The notes under the pieces: model-generated | What the model saw: the letters and a program-made list of their open reading frames with translations, nothing else | Told to the model about the DNA's origin: nothing | Database searches by the model: none | Source: JBFWRK01 sp050248955 | Lineage (GTDB): Bacteria > Actinomycetota > Acidimicrobiia > Acidimicrobiales > Ilumatobacteraceae | DNA: 64,000 bases | Assembly (NCBI GenBank): GCA_050248955.1 | Contig: JBFWRK010000007.1 | Span: 62,001 to 126,000, forward strand | Reading direction: 5' to 3' | Translations under genes and position numbers: made by a program | Part shown: one piece after another, positions 7,802-15,917 of the stretch | Numbering within the stretch: position 1 is the first letter of the stretch | Layout of the letters: each line of letters opens with the position of its first letter

Positions 7802-9016
7802 TCACGCGGCGCATTCCACGAGCGAACCGACGGTCAGATCGGCGTACGCCCGGCGCAGCCGAGCGGCGGCGAGGCTCCACGTGTAACGCCGAGAGCGCTG
7901 CGCGGCTCGGCGCGACATCGACCGCGCCAGTGCCTCGTCGCCGAGGAGCAGAGCGGTGAAGCGGGCGAACTCGTCGGGGTCGCGGTCGGGGACGAGGAAG
8001 CCGTTCTCGCCGTGATCGACGAGCGTCAGCAGTCCACCGACCGCGCTCGCGACCACCGGCGTCCCACACGCCGCGGCCTCGAGCGCGACGAGGCCGAAGC
8101 TCTCCGACCGGCTGGGCACGAGCACGACGTCGGCGGCGCGGTAGTAGGTGGAGAGGATGTGGTGCTGCTGCGGCGGCACGAACCGCACCTGCGAGTGCAC
8201 GCCGAGCTCGTCGATGAGGCGGTGCACTCGGTCGACCTCCGTGTCACCGTCGTTGCCACTCGCGCCGCCGACGACGAGCAGGACCGCGTCGCGCCGGCCG
8301 AGTGCGGCGAGGGCTCGCACCGCGACGTCAGCACCCTTCAACGGCTGGATCCGCCCGACGAAGAGGAGGACGGGATGATCGCCGAGACCCAGTGCCCGCC
8401 GAGCGCCGCGGCGATCCCCTGGGGCGAACAGCGCGTGCTCGACGCCAGGGGCGACGATCTCGATGCGGCCCGGCGGGTCGCCGTAGAGCCGGCGGAACTG
8501 GCGTTCCTCCTCCGTGCAGCTCACGCAGATCGCGTCAGCGCAGCCGATGATCTCCATCTCGGCCCGCTCGCGCAGGAGCGGCTCGACGTCGCCGCCTTCC
8601 GCCTTCACCCTGGCGAGCGTGTGGAACGTCGACACCAGCGGCAGGGACAGCTCGTGCTTGAGTCGGTGTCCGGCGACACCCGAGAGCCAGTAGTTGGCGT
8701 GGATGACGTCCGCGCCGCCGCTGTCCGCGAGGTGATCGCGGACGCCGTCGGCGAACGTCGCCACGACCGCCGGAAGGTCTTCCTTGGCGAGCGAGGGCGC
8801 GCCCGCCGGGATGTGGACCACGCGATGTCCCGGCTCGACCTGGACCTCGGTCGCTGGCTCGGACCCGGTCGAGCGGGTGTAGGTCGTGCACTCCACGCCC
8901 GCCTGTGCGAGCGCTGAAACCAGCTCGCGCACGTAGACGTTCATGCCGCCCGCGTCGCCCTGCCCTGGTTGAGAGAGGGGGGACGTGTGGAGCGAGAGCA
9001 TCGCCAGCCGCTGCAC
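7802..9016 (-). CDS. mshA: D-inositol-3-phosphate glycosyltransferase (mycothiol synthesis)
   Basis: GT-B fold, family GT4 enzyme that joins GlcNAc from UDP-GlcNAc to inositol-3-phosphate, the first step of mycothiol synthesis. The N-terminus LAMLSLHTSPLSQPG then GDAGGMNVYVREL is the MshA signature; HANYWLSGVAGH, VGRIQPLKGADV and the C-terminal donor-site motif SESFGLVALEAAACGTPVV follow. I chose GTG 9016 because a TAGGTT box lies 10 bases upstream; TTG 9028 or ATG 9004 are alternatives. Having MshA supports an actinobacterial origin. It is followed by the YbjN gene and then proC. Confidence 0.92.
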   Translation of the reverse strand: MQRLAMLSLHTSPLSQPGQGDAGGMNVYVRELVSALAQAGVECTTYTRSTGSEPATEVQVEPGHRVVHIPAGAPSLAKEDLPAVVATFADGVRDHLADSGGADVIHANYWLSGVAGHRLKHELSLPLVSTFHTLARVKAEGGDVEPLLRERAEMEIIGCADAICVSCTEEERQFRRLYGDPPGRIEIVAPGVEHALFAPGDRRGARRALGLGDHPVLLFVGRIQPLKGADVAVRALAALGRRDAVLLVVGGASGNDGDTEVDRVHRLIDELGVHSQVRFVPPQQHHILSTYYRAADVVLVPSRSESFGLVALEAAACGTPVVASAVGGLLTLVDHGENGFLVPDRDPDEFARFTALLLGDEALARSMSRRAAQRSRRYTWSLAAARLRRAYADLTVGSLVECAA

Positions 9017-9026
9017 GATGCGATCC

Positions 9027-9032
9027 AACCTA
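9027..9032 (-). promoter_or_regulatory. Predicted -10 box of mshA
   Basis: TAGGTT on the minus strand, 10 bases before the GTG at 9016. Confidence 0.45.
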
Positions 9033-9076
9033 CGCGACGACGATGGAATTCCGCCCGGCCGGGGCGCAGAGCGTGG

Positions 9077-9427
9077 TCACCGGGACCCGACGAAGCTCTC
9101 GTAGACGGTGAGCAGCGAGGTCTTCTGCTCGGCCGTGAGCCGGGGATCGAGGTTGATCGCATCGGGCACGCTCAGCGCGCCGGCCTCGTCGGGATCGAGG
9201 ATCCCCGCGCGGACGTAGAGCTGCTCGGCAGAGATCCGCAGCGCCCTCGCGATCTGCTGCAGGATCTCCGCCGACGGCTTGCGCAGCCCACGCTCGATCT
9301 GCGACAGGTACGGGTTCGAGACCTCCGCGAGCTCGGCGAGGCGGCGCACGGACATCTTCGTGATCTCGCGCTGCTGGCGGATGAACTCCCCGAGATCCGC
9401 CACCCGTCGGTCGATCTCCTCGCGCAC
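9077..9427 (-). CDS. XRE-family helix-turn-helix regulator
   Basis: A 116-residue DNA-binding protein. The N-terminal half carries a Cro/C1-type helix-turn-helix (SVRRLAELAEVSNPYLSQIE, then RGLRKPSAEILQQIARAL), the rest a short helical tail ending in LLTVYESFVGSR. The sequence closely follows a conserved actinobacterial single-domain regulator whose targets I do not know. A TACGCT box lies 7 bases before the GTG, so it has its own leaderless promoter. It reads toward mshA but the 60-base gap and the mshA promoter argue for separate control. Confidence 0.88.
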   Translation of the reverse strand: MREEIDRRVADLGEFIRQQREITKMSVRRLAELAEVSNPYLSQIERGLRKPSAEILQQIARALRISAEQLYVRAGILDPDEAGALSVPDAINLDPRLTAEQKTSLLTVYESFVGSR

Positions 9428-9434
9428 GATCCCC

Positions 9435-9440
9435 AGCGTA
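9435..9440 (-). promoter_or_regulatory. Predicted -10 box of the XRE regulator gene
   Basis: TACGCT on the minus strand, 7 bases before the GTG at 9427. Confidence 0.45.
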
Positions 9441-9470
9441 CGCCGGGAGCCGCCCCGCCGTCGGCGTTGG

Positions 9471-9707
9471 TCAGCCGCCGGAGACGGGCGGGAGCACGGC
9501 GATCTCGTCGCGCCCGCTGACGCTCGTGGTCTCGTCGACGGTCTCGCCGTTGAGCCAGATCCGGCACGTGGGCAGCACCGCGACGAACTGCTCGCCGAAC
9601 GCGTCTCGCGCCGCGGCGAGCACCGCTGCCACGGTGTCGCCCGGGAGCTCGGCCCGCCCGGTGCCGGCTGCCTCGCGGGCAGCGGCAAAGAGACGCAGAA
9701 CAGCCAC
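9471..9707 (-). CDS. MoaD/ThiS-family sulfur carrier protein
   Basis: A 78-residue beta-grasp protein that ends in Gly-Gly (VLPPVSGG), the C-terminus that is adenylated and thiocarboxylated in MoaD and ThiS. Residues RLFAAAREAAGTGRAEL near the start match the MoaD pattern. It may be the small subunit of molybdopterin synthase, but no other molybdenum-cofactor gene is in the window, so another sulfur-transfer role is possible. GTG start with a TAGCCT box 6 bases upstream; divergent from the phosphatase gene. Confidence 0.82.
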   Translation of the reverse strand: MAVLRLFAAAREAAGTGRAELPGDTVAAVLAAARDAFGEQFVAVLPTCRIWLNGETVDETTSVSGRDEIAVLPPVSGG

Positions 9708-9713
9708 GGCGCC

Positions 9714-9719
9714 AGGCTA
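9714..9719 (-). promoter_or_regulatory. Predicted -10 box of the MoaD-like gene
   Basis: TAGCCT on the minus strand, 6 bases before the GTG at 9707. The divergent box for 9743 lies 10 bases away. Confidence 0.45.
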
Positions 9720-9728
9720 CGGGGTGGC

Positions 9729-9734
9729 TACCCT
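9729..9734 (+). promoter_or_regulatory. Predicted -10 box of the histidine phosphatase gene
   Basis: TACCCT on the plus strand, 8 bases before the ATG at 9743. Confidence 0.45.
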
Positions 9735-9742
9735 CGATCGTC

Positions 9743-10462
9743 ATGCCGACTCGCGTCCTGCTGATCCGCCACGGGCAGTCGACGTGGAACGCAGCCCGTC
9801 GTTGGCAGGGTCAGGCCGATCCGCCGCTCACCGAGCTGGGCGAGCAGCAGGCGTTCGAGGCGTCGCGCCGGCTCGGCAGCTTCGATCTCGTCGTCGCGAG
9901 CGATCTCGAGCGCGCCCGGCGCACGGCCGAAGTGATCGCCGGCGAGCTCGGGATCGGTCCGGTCGAGCTCGATCCGCAGTTGCGCGAGAACCACGCCGGT
10001 GAGTGGGAGGGCCTCACCGCCCGCGAGGTCGAGGACGGTTGGCCGGGCTTCCTGGCCGCCCACCGCCGACCGCCTGGCTTCGAACCGGCCGAGGACGTCG
10101 CGGCCCGCGCGATCGCCTCGTTGCTCACGATCGGCCGTCGAACCGACGGCGAGATCCTCGCCGTCAGCCACGGTGGCGTGATCCGGGTGCTGCGGCGCCT
10201 GCTCGGTGTGCAGGACCGCCAGATCACGAACCTGTCAGGGTGCTGGTTCACCGTGTTCGAGCGCGACTTGAGCGTCGACGCCGAGATCGTCGCGCTGATC
10301 GAGCCGAACGACGCGACCGCGCCGGGCCCAGCGCAGGCCGCCGAGGCCGAGACGCGGACGGTCATCGCGCCAGGATCTGACACGGCGTCGAAGGCCGAGT
10401 CGGAGGCCGAGTCGGAGGCCGAGTCGGAGGCCGAGTCGGACGCGGAGTCGGAGCGGCTGTGA
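9743..10462 (+). CDS. Histidine phosphatase (phosphoglycerate-mutase-like)
   Basis: Cofactor-independent-mutase-like phosphatase of the branch-2 histidine phosphatase superfamily. The catalytic RHGQSTWN is at residues 9-16 and the second histidine in AVSHGGVIR; the conserved acid is in LRENHAGEWEG. The core ends near residue 190. The C-terminus is unusual: an Ala/Glu tail of four AESE units encoded by 12-bp tandem repeats. The stop overlaps the next start as GTGA, so translation is coupled with the metallopeptidase gene. The natural substrate is unknown. Confidence 0.9.
   Translation: MPTRVLLIRHGQSTWNAARRWQGQADPPLTELGEQQAFEASRRLGSFDLVVASDLERARRTAEVIAGELGIGPVELDPQLRENHAGEWEGLTAREVEDGWPGFLAAHRRPPGFEPAEDVAARAIASLLTIGRRTDGEILAVSHGGVIRVLRRLLGVQDRQITNLSGCWFTVFERDLSVDAEIVALIEPNDATAPGPAQAAEAETRTVIAPGSDTASKAESEAESEAESEAESDAESERL
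10391..10450 (+). repeat. 12-bp coding tandem repeat, five copies
   Basis: Five 12-bp units of the type GAGGCCGAGTCG at 10391, 10403, 10415, 10427 and 10439; three copies are identical, the first and last differ by one to two bases. Each unit encodes EAES, so copy-number change keeps the frame. Confidence 0.9.
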
Positions 10463-11139
10463 GGCGCCGGCTCACGCCGTCGCCGGTGCTCCCCGGCTTC
10501 GAACCCCCGGTGGCGCCCGGTGAGCCCGTCGCCCCGGTGCCAACCGTCGACGCCGCGCCGCCGGATGCGACGACCGACACGACTGCTCCGCCGGCGCCCA
10601 CCCCTGCCACCGTGTCGACGGTCGAAGTGCTCGCGCAGGACCTCGGCGACGGCGTCGACTTCCGCGTCGAGGTCACCCGATCAGCCCGCCGCAAGCGATC
10701 GGTCGGTGCCAACCTCGTCGGCGACGTGCTGCGGATCACCATCCCGTCGTGGATGTCGTGGGCGGAGGAGTCGCGCTGGGTCGACACGATGTCCGCCCGT
10801 TACCGACGCAAGCTCTCGTCCGACCGGATCGATCTCGTCGAACGGGCCACGACGCTCGCCCGGCGCTTCGACCTCCCCCGTCCGCGCGAGATCCGGTGGG
10901 CTGACGACATGACCGCGCGTTGGGGATCGTGCACGCCGGGCACCGCGACGATCCGGATCTCGAACCGGCTCGCGCGCTTCCCCGACTGGGTCATCGATTA
11001 CGTCATCGTGCACGAGCTCGCCCACCTCGAGCTCGCCGACCACTCGGCCGACTTCTGGCGCCTCGTGCACCGCTACCCCAGAGCGGAGCGGGCGACCGGG
11101 TACCTGATCGCCAAGAGCGGCGACGTCGAGACCGACTAG
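10459..11139 (+). CDS. YgjP/WLM-type M48-like metallopeptidase (DUF45)
   Basis: A predicted zinc-dependent peptidase. Residues 1-60 form a Pro/Ala/Thr-rich leader without a clear signal peptide. The conserved domain contains RRKRSVGANLVGDVLRI, the motif WGSCTPGTATIRISNRL and the zinc-binding HELAHLELADHSADFW, which holds the HExxH pair and a third histidine. Length 226. It begins inside the stop of the phosphatase gene (GTGA overlap) and is followed at 4 bases by the MFS gene, so the three form one operon. The substrate of this family is not established. Confidence 0.85.
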   Translation: MRRRLTPSPVLPGFEPPVAPGEPVAPVPTVDAAPPDATTDTTAPPAPTPATVSTVEVLAQDLGDGVDFRVEVTRSARRKRSVGANLVGDVLRITIPSWMSWAEESRWVDTMSARYRRKLSSDRIDLVERATTLARRFDLPRPREIRWADDMTARWGSCTPGTATIRISNRLARFPDWVIDYVIVHELAHLELADHSADFWRLVHRYPRAERATGYLIAKSGDVETD

Positions 11140-11143
11140 CGCG

Positions 11144-12352
11144 ATGCTCGGTCGCGCCCTCGACGAGTCGTACCCGCGCGCGGTGCGGGATCGGGTGACG
11201 CTGCTCACCGCGGCACGGCTGACCGCGAACAGCGCCTATCGCTTCGCGCCACCGTTCCTCGCCACCATCGCCCGCGACACCGGTGTCAGCCTCGCGACGC
11301 TCGGCGTCGCGTTGAGCGTCAGCGAGGTCGGCGGCGTCCTGTCCCCCGTGCTCGGCCGGCTCGTCGACCGTTGGCCGCGGCGACGCACGATGGCGTTCGG
11401 CCTGCTGGGTGTCTCGATCAGCGCGTTCGCGGTCGCGGCCAGCCCGGACACCGTCACCTTCTCGATCGCGCTGCTCGCGATCGCCGTGTCGAAGACGGTC
11501 TTCGACATCTCGCTCGGCGGCTGGATCGCCGATCACGTGTCCTACGAACGGCGCGGCCGCGTCGTCGGGCTGACCGAGATCTCCTGGGCGGGTGGGCTCC
11601 TCGTCGGCGTGCCGATCATGGGGCTCGTCGCCGGGTTCACGTCGTGGCGCGGCGGTTACGTCGTCGCCGCGGTCGGCGTGCTCGTGCTCGCCGCGCTCGT
11701 CTCGAAGCGGCTCGACGAATCCGCCCGCCCCGAGCCACCGGCGCACGCGCGTGGTGCCACAGCGAGCGGCCGACGCCGGGTCAACATCCACCTCATCTCC
11801 GTGATCGCATCGTTCGGCTGCCTGATGGGCGCCGCGCAGTGTGCGTTCGTGACGTTCGGGTCGTGGCTCGAGGACGGCTTCGGAGCGACCGCGGGCGGCT
11901 TGGCCGCTGTGTCGTTCGGGCTCGGCGTCGGCGAGCTCGTCGCGTCGACGAGCACCGTGCGCGTGACCGACCGCTGGGGCAAACGTCGCAGCGTCGCGCT
12001 CGGCGCCTCGCTCATGGTCCCGACCGGCATCCTCATGACCACCGCGGCGCACGAGCACCTGCCGACCGGGCTCGCGCTCCTCGCGCTGTACGTGCTGGGC
12101 TTCGAGTTCGCGGTCGTGAGCGCGCTGTCGCTCGCATCGAACCTGGTGCCTGGACGGCCGAGCACCGGGATCGGCTTCCTCTTCGGTGCCGGCACGTTGG
12201 GGCGGGCGGCGACGAACGTGCTGGCGACGAAGCTGTACGAGCTCCACGGCGTCGGTGCGGCGTTCCTGCTCGGCACCGCGCTCGCCGCAGCGTGCGTCTG
12301 CCTCCTGCTCGTCGGGACGCGGGCCGAGGAGCGCTGGCGGCCGGCGATCTGA
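11144..12352 (+). CDS. MFS transporter
   Basis: A 402-residue major facilitator superfamily permease with about twelve hydrophobic segments. The loop 2-3 signature is visible as GRLVDRWPRRRTMAFG, and the cytoplasmic centre loop (about residues 190-210) is polar. The sequence looks like a drug- or metabolite-exporter branch, but the substrate cannot be read. The start lies 4 bases after the metallopeptidase stop. The region between its end and the next gene holds three copies of a GATCAGCCCGCG-like 12-mer (12357-12392). Confidence 0.85.
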   Translation: MLGRALDESYPRAVRDRVTLLTAARLTANSAYRFAPPFLATIARDTGVSLATLGVALSVSEVGGVLSPVLGRLVDRWPRRRTMAFGLLGVSISAFAVAASPDTVTFSIALLAIAVSKTVFDISLGGWIADHVSYERRGRVVGLTEISWAGGLLVGVPIMGLVAGFTSWRGGYVVAAVGVLVLAALVSKRLDESARPEPPAHARGATASGRRRVNIHLISVIASFGCLMGAAQCAFVTFGSWLEDGFGATAGGLAAVSFGLGVGELVASTSTVRVTDRWGKRRSVALGASLMVPTGILMTTAAHEHLPTGLALLALYVLGFEFAVVSALSLASNLVPGRPSTGIGFLFGAGTLGRAATNVLATKLYELHGVGAAFLLGTALAAACVCLLLVGTRAEERWRPAI

Positions 12353-12401
12353 ACCAGATCAGCCCGCGATCAGGCCGCCCGATCAGCCCGCGCCAACGGC
12401 C

Positions 12402-13301
12402 TCACGAGGCGCACCGCTCCGCGCCGGGGAGCACGGGGCGCACCGCGAGCCGGTACGTGACGCCGTCCTCTTCGAAGAACGACAGCTCGTTGGCGGCGTC
12501 GAACACGGACTGCACCTGCGCCGCTGGTACCGGGAGGCACGTCGACGCGTCAGCGAGCCGTACGCCCGTCTCGGTCGGCCACGGCTGTACGACCGGCCGC
12601 GGCTCCTCGGTGTAGTTGGCGACGTCGTCGACCACGGCGAGCACCTCGAACTCGCCGGGAGCGAACGGGACGCCGCCCGTCAGCCCGCCGGAGATCGACT
12701 GCGCCGCCTCCACGAACGACTGCAGCGCCTGGCGGGCCGGGCTGGTCTCCTGGTCGAAGCCGAGCGCATACGCCTCGTGGACGTACGTCGCACCCCCGGC
12801 AGCGAGCGTGACGACCGTCGAGCCGACGTCGGTCACCTGCGGTGCGCCCTCCGTGTAGTCGGGCGGTGCCGCGAGCAACCCGGCGTCGTCGGCGGCGGCG
12901 AGCAGCGCCTGGATCGACGCTTCGTCGACCGTCAGCACCTCGACGGCCGGCAGCAGCGGCGGCGGGTAGATGGCGATCTGCGCGCCGGGGTGGAACGCCC
13001 GCCCGTCCCCGGTGACGAGGAGCGCAGGGATCCGCTGGAACGCATACGTCTGGGTGGTGAACGCGCCGACGCCGGCATCGATCCGGATCACGACGTCCTC
13101 CGCGCCCGTGCCGTGCTCGTACCCGCCGGCGGGTGACGTCGTGGTTGGGGCGGTGGGGTCGGTGCCGGAGCCGCCGGCGTCGGGCGGGGAGTCGTCACCG
13201 CAGGCGCCGAGGAGGCCTGCGATCGCCGGTGCTGCGACGAGCGCGACGAGGAAGCTGCGCCGCGACATCGGGGCTCGTGAGGGGGTGCTGTCGAAGACCA
13301 T
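12402..13301 (-). CDS. Secreted lipoprotein of unknown function
   Basis: A 299-residue protein with an N-terminal export signal that looks both twin-arginine (SRRSFLVALVAAPAIAG) and lipoprotein (GLLGACGDD, lipobox cysteine). After the cysteine comes a Thr/Pro/Gly-rich linker, then a globular domain with YEHGTGAEDVVIRIDAGVG and a conserved TYAFQRIPALLVTGDG stretch. I do not recognise the family. The ATG at 13301 was chosen; ATG 13268 would start directly at MSRRSF. It is divergent from glnII; whether it responds to nitrogen is not known. Confidence 0.8.
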   Translation of the reverse strand: MVFDSTPSRAPMSRRSFLVALVAAPAIAGLLGACGDDSPPDAGGSGTDPTAPTTTSPAGGYEHGTGAEDVVIRIDAGVGAFTTQTYAFQRIPALLVTGDGRAFHPGAQIAIYPPPLLPAVEVLTVDEASIQALLAAADDAGLLAAPPDYTEGAPQVTDVGSTVVTLAAGGATYVHEAYALGFDQETSPARQALQSFVEAAQSISGGLTGGVPFAPGEFEVLAVVDDVANYTEEPRPVVQPWPTETGVRLADASTCLPVPAAQVQSVFDAANELSFFEEDGVTYRLAVRPVLPGAERCAS

Positions 13302-13346
13302 GCTCGTTGGACGTCGCTCGTCACGCCGCCGGTTCCCGGCGGTCCA

Positions 13347-13385
13347 GTTCACAGAGCGTTCACAGAAGAGCAACTGATCGGAAAC
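13347..13385 (+). promoter_or_regulatory. Candidate GlnR operator upstream of glnII
   Basis: Four half-sites with exact 11-bp spacing: GTTCAC (13347), GTTCAC (13358), AGCAAC (13369) and GGAAAC (13380). This matches the known GlnR box architecture of GTnAC and GAAAC half-sites separated by 6 bases. The glnII start is 60 bases downstream. The fit in period, orientation and terminal AC of all four units is good; binding is inferred. Confidence 0.65.
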
Positions 13386-13444
13386 GGCTCGCTGCGAGCG
13401 TGACGACGCCCCGCACTCACTGTGACCCCCGAGAGGACCCGTTC

Positions 13445-14452
13445 GTGGCCTACCAAGCTGAGTACATCTGGATCGACGGCAACGTCCCGACGCCGCTGCT
13501 TCGGAGCAAGACGAAGATCCTGGCCGACGGCAAGGCGCCGCCGATCTGGGGCTTCGACGGCTCGTCGACGGAGCAGGCGACGGGCGAGCACTCGGACTGC
13601 GTGCTGCGTCCGGTCTTCACGTGTCCCGACCCGATCCGCGGCGGACACAACGTGCTCGTGCTCGCCGACGTGCTGAACGCGTCGGACATGAAGCCACACG
13701 TCACGAACACCCGCTCGACGTGCGAGAAGACGGCGAAGAAGTACTCGAAGCAGGAGATGATCTTCGGTCTCGAGCAGGAGTACACGATGCTCCGGCTCGA
13801 CGGAACGCCGCTCGGCTTCCCCGAGGGTGGCGGTCTCCCCGGTCCGCAGGGCCCGTACTACTGCGGCGTCGGCGCCGGCCGCGTCGTCGGTCGCGACATC
13901 ATCGAGGCCCACACTCAGGCCTGCATCGACGCCGGGCTGCTCATCGAGGGCACCAACGCCGAGGTCATGCCCGGCCAGTGGGAGTTCCAGATCGGCGCCG
14001 CCGACGCGTTGACGGTCAGCGACCACCTCTACGTCGCCAGGTGGCTGCTCCACCGCATCGCCGAGGACTTCGACGTGGTGATCACGTTCGAGGCCAAGCC
14101 GAAGGACGGCGACTGGAACGGCGCCGGCTGCCACACCAACTTCTCGACCTACGCCATGCGCGAGGACTACCAGGCGATCATCAAGGCCTGCGAGGCGATC
14201 GGCAAGAAGATCGATGTGCACGTGAAGGGCTACGGCGACGGGATCGAGAAGCGTCTCACCGGCAAGCACGAGACCGCCCCGTACAACAAGTTCAGCTACG
14301 GCGTGTCGAACCGCGGTGCGTCGATCCGCATCCCGTGGCAGGTCGAGCGCGACGGCAAGGGCTACGCCGAGGACCGCCGCCCGAACGCCAACTGCGATCC
14401 GTACACCGTCACCCGGCTCATCGTCGACACCGTCTGCTCGGCGGCGGCCTGA
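13445..14452 (+). CDS. glnII: Glutamine synthetase type II
   Basis: ATP-dependent synthesis of glutamine from glutamate and ammonium; GSII is the short, eukaryote-like octameric/decameric form also found in Streptomyces and Rhizobium. Motifs: YIWIDGN at the start, WGFDGSSTEQA, FGLEQEYTML, GPYYCGVGAGRVVGRDIIEA, NAEVMPGQWEFQIG and GAGCHTNFSTYAMR, then NRGASIRIPWQVERDGKGY near the C-terminus. 335 residues is the normal length. The GTG at 13445 has GAGAGG 8 bases upstream; a longer upstream frame is antisense to the lipoprotein gene. It is followed by a type I enzyme and GlnR. Confidence 0.95.
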   Translation: MAYQAEYIWIDGNVPTPLLRSKTKILADGKAPPIWGFDGSSTEQATGEHSDCVLRPVFTCPDPIRGGHNVLVLADVLNASDMKPHVTNTRSTCEKTAKKYSKQEMIFGLEQEYTMLRLDGTPLGFPEGGGLPGPQGPYYCGVGAGRVVGRDIIEAHTQACIDAGLLIEGTNAEVMPGQWEFQIGAADALTVSDHLYVARWLLHRIAEDFDVVITFEAKPKDGDWNGAGCHTNFSTYAMREDYQAIIKACEAIGKKIDVHVKGYGDGIEKRLTGKHETAPYNKFSYGVSNRGASIRIPWQVERDGKGYAEDRRPNANCDPYTVTRLIVDTVCSAAA

Positions 14453-14513
14453 CGGAGATCATCGTGCCGGCCCAGGGGCGACCCGCCTCCGCCGACGACA
14501 GCGACGTGCTGAC

Positions 14514-14533
14514 GGGGGACCTGCCGGTCCCCC
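14514..14533 (+). terminator. Hairpin between glnII and glnA
   Basis: GGGGGACC and GGTCCCCC pair perfectly (8 bp) around a four-base loop, 61 bases after the glnII stop and 37 bases before glnA. No T-run follows. It may end the glnII message or attenuate read-through into glnA. Confidence 0.5.
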
Positions 14534-14570
14534 GTTGGGCGTTCGCGGAGACATCCACCAGACTGGAGAC

Positions 14571-15917
14571 GTGACGGACATGCTGGAACAGCAGAAGGCG
14601 TTCGCGATGCGCATGGTGGAAGAGCGCGGTGTACGCCTCGTCCGTCTGTGGTTCACGGACATCCTCGGCAACCTGAAGAGCTTCGCGATCAGCCCGGCAG
14701 AGCTCGAGGGCGCGCTCGAGGACGGGATGACCTTCGACGGCTCGTCGATCGACGGCTTCTCTCGCATCCAGGAGAGCGACGTGCTCGCCATGCCGGACGC
14801 GAACACGTTCGAAGTGCTGCCCTGGGGCGACCCGAAGGCGACCGAGGCGCGGGTCTTCTGCGACATCCACAACCTCGACGGATCGCCGTTCGAGGGTGAC
14901 CCGAGACAGGTGCTGCGGCGTAACCTCGAGCGGGCGCGGTCGATGGGCTTCACGTTCTTCGTCGCCCCCGACATGGAGTTCTTCTACTTCGCGCCGCCCG
15001 AGCGCGGCTCCGCGCCGGTGCCGCTCGACGAGGGCGGCTTCTTCGACCTCACGACGACCGACGTCGCCGGATCGCTGCGCAAGCAGACCATCCGGACGCT
15101 GGAGACGATGAGCATCCCGGTCGAGTACTCGTTCCACGAGGACGCGCCGAGCCAGCACGAGATCGACCTCCGCCACACCGACGCGTTGACGATGGCGGAC
15201 AGCGTCATGACGTTCCGCCTCGTCGTGAAGGAGGTCGCTGCGACCAACGGCGTGCACGCGACGTTCATGCCGAAGCCGCTCGAAGGCGTGCAGGGGTCGG
15301 GCATGCACGCCCACCTGTCGCTGTTCAGCGGCGACGACAACGCGTTCTACTCCGAGGACGACCCGTACAACCTCTCGCCGATCGCGAAGCAGTTCATGGC
15401 CGGTCTGCTCCGTCACGCCGCCGAGATCTCGGCGATCACGAACCAGACCGTCAACAGCTACAAGCGGCTCGTGCCCGGCTTCGAGGCGCCGGTGCACATC
15501 TCGTGGGCCAGGAACAACCGCAGCGGCCTCATCCGGGTGCCGATCCCGAAGCGGGGCAACCCCTTCGCCACCCGCATCGAGTACCGCTCGCCTGATCCCG
15601 CGTGCAACCCGTACCTCGCCTTCTCCGTGCTGCTCGCAGCGGGGCTGAAAGGCATCGAGGAGGGGTACGAGCTCCCCGTCGAGGCGGACGCGAACCTCTT
15701 CGAGATGTCCGACCGCGATCTGGCCAAGCTCGGCATCGAGCAGCTCCCGCCGTCGTTGTCGGACGCGCTGAGGGCGATGGAGCGCTCCGAGCTGGTCGCC
15801 GAGGCGCTCGGTGAGCACATCTTCGAGTGGTTCCTGCGCAACAAGCGATCGGAGTGGCGGGCGTACAAGACCCATGTCTCGGTGTTCGAGCACGATCGAT
15901 ACCTGCGTTCGCTGTGA
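14571..15917 (+). CDS. glnA: Glutamine synthetase type I (short alpha form)
   Basis: A 448-residue GSI-alpha enzyme. It has the N-terminal beta-grasp (LVRLWFTDILGNLKSFAI, MTFDGSSIDGF), the catalytic region with APDMEFFYF, FHEDAPSQHEIDLRH, MPKPLEGVQGSGMHAHLSL, and RIEYRSPDPACNPYLAF. The position equivalent to the adenylylated tyrosine of enterobacterial GSI reads NLFEM, with Phe in place of Tyr, so control by adenylylation is unlikely. The start (GTG 14571, or ATG 14580) has GGAG upstream. Its stop overlaps the glnR start (GTGA), so the regulator is translationally coupled. Confidence 0.94.
   Translation: MTDMLEQQKAFAMRMVEERGVRLVRLWFTDILGNLKSFAISPAELEGALEDGMTFDGSSIDGFSRIQESDVLAMPDANTFEVLPWGDPKATEARVFCDIHNLDGSPFEGDPRQVLRRNLERARSMGFTFFVAPDMEFFYFAPPERGSAPVPLDEGGFFDLTTTDVAGSLRKQTIRTLETMSIPVEYSFHEDAPSQHEIDLRHTDALTMADSVMTFRLVVKEVAATNGVHATFMPKPLEGVQGSGMHAHLSLFSGDDNAFYSEDDPYNLSPIAKQFMAGLLRHAAEISAITNQTVNSYKRLVPGFEAPVHISWARNNRSGLIRVPIPKRGNPFATRIEYRSPDPACNPYLAFSVLLAAGLKGIEEGYELPVEADANLFEMSDRDLAKLGIEQLPPSLSDALRAMERSELVAEALGEHIFEWFLRNKRSEWRAYKTHVSVFEHDRYLRSL

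Noticed and set aside
12353..12401. Terminator between MFS and lipoprotein genes
   Set aside because: Three GATCAGCCCGCG-like repeats are direct, not inverted; no stable stem is formed.
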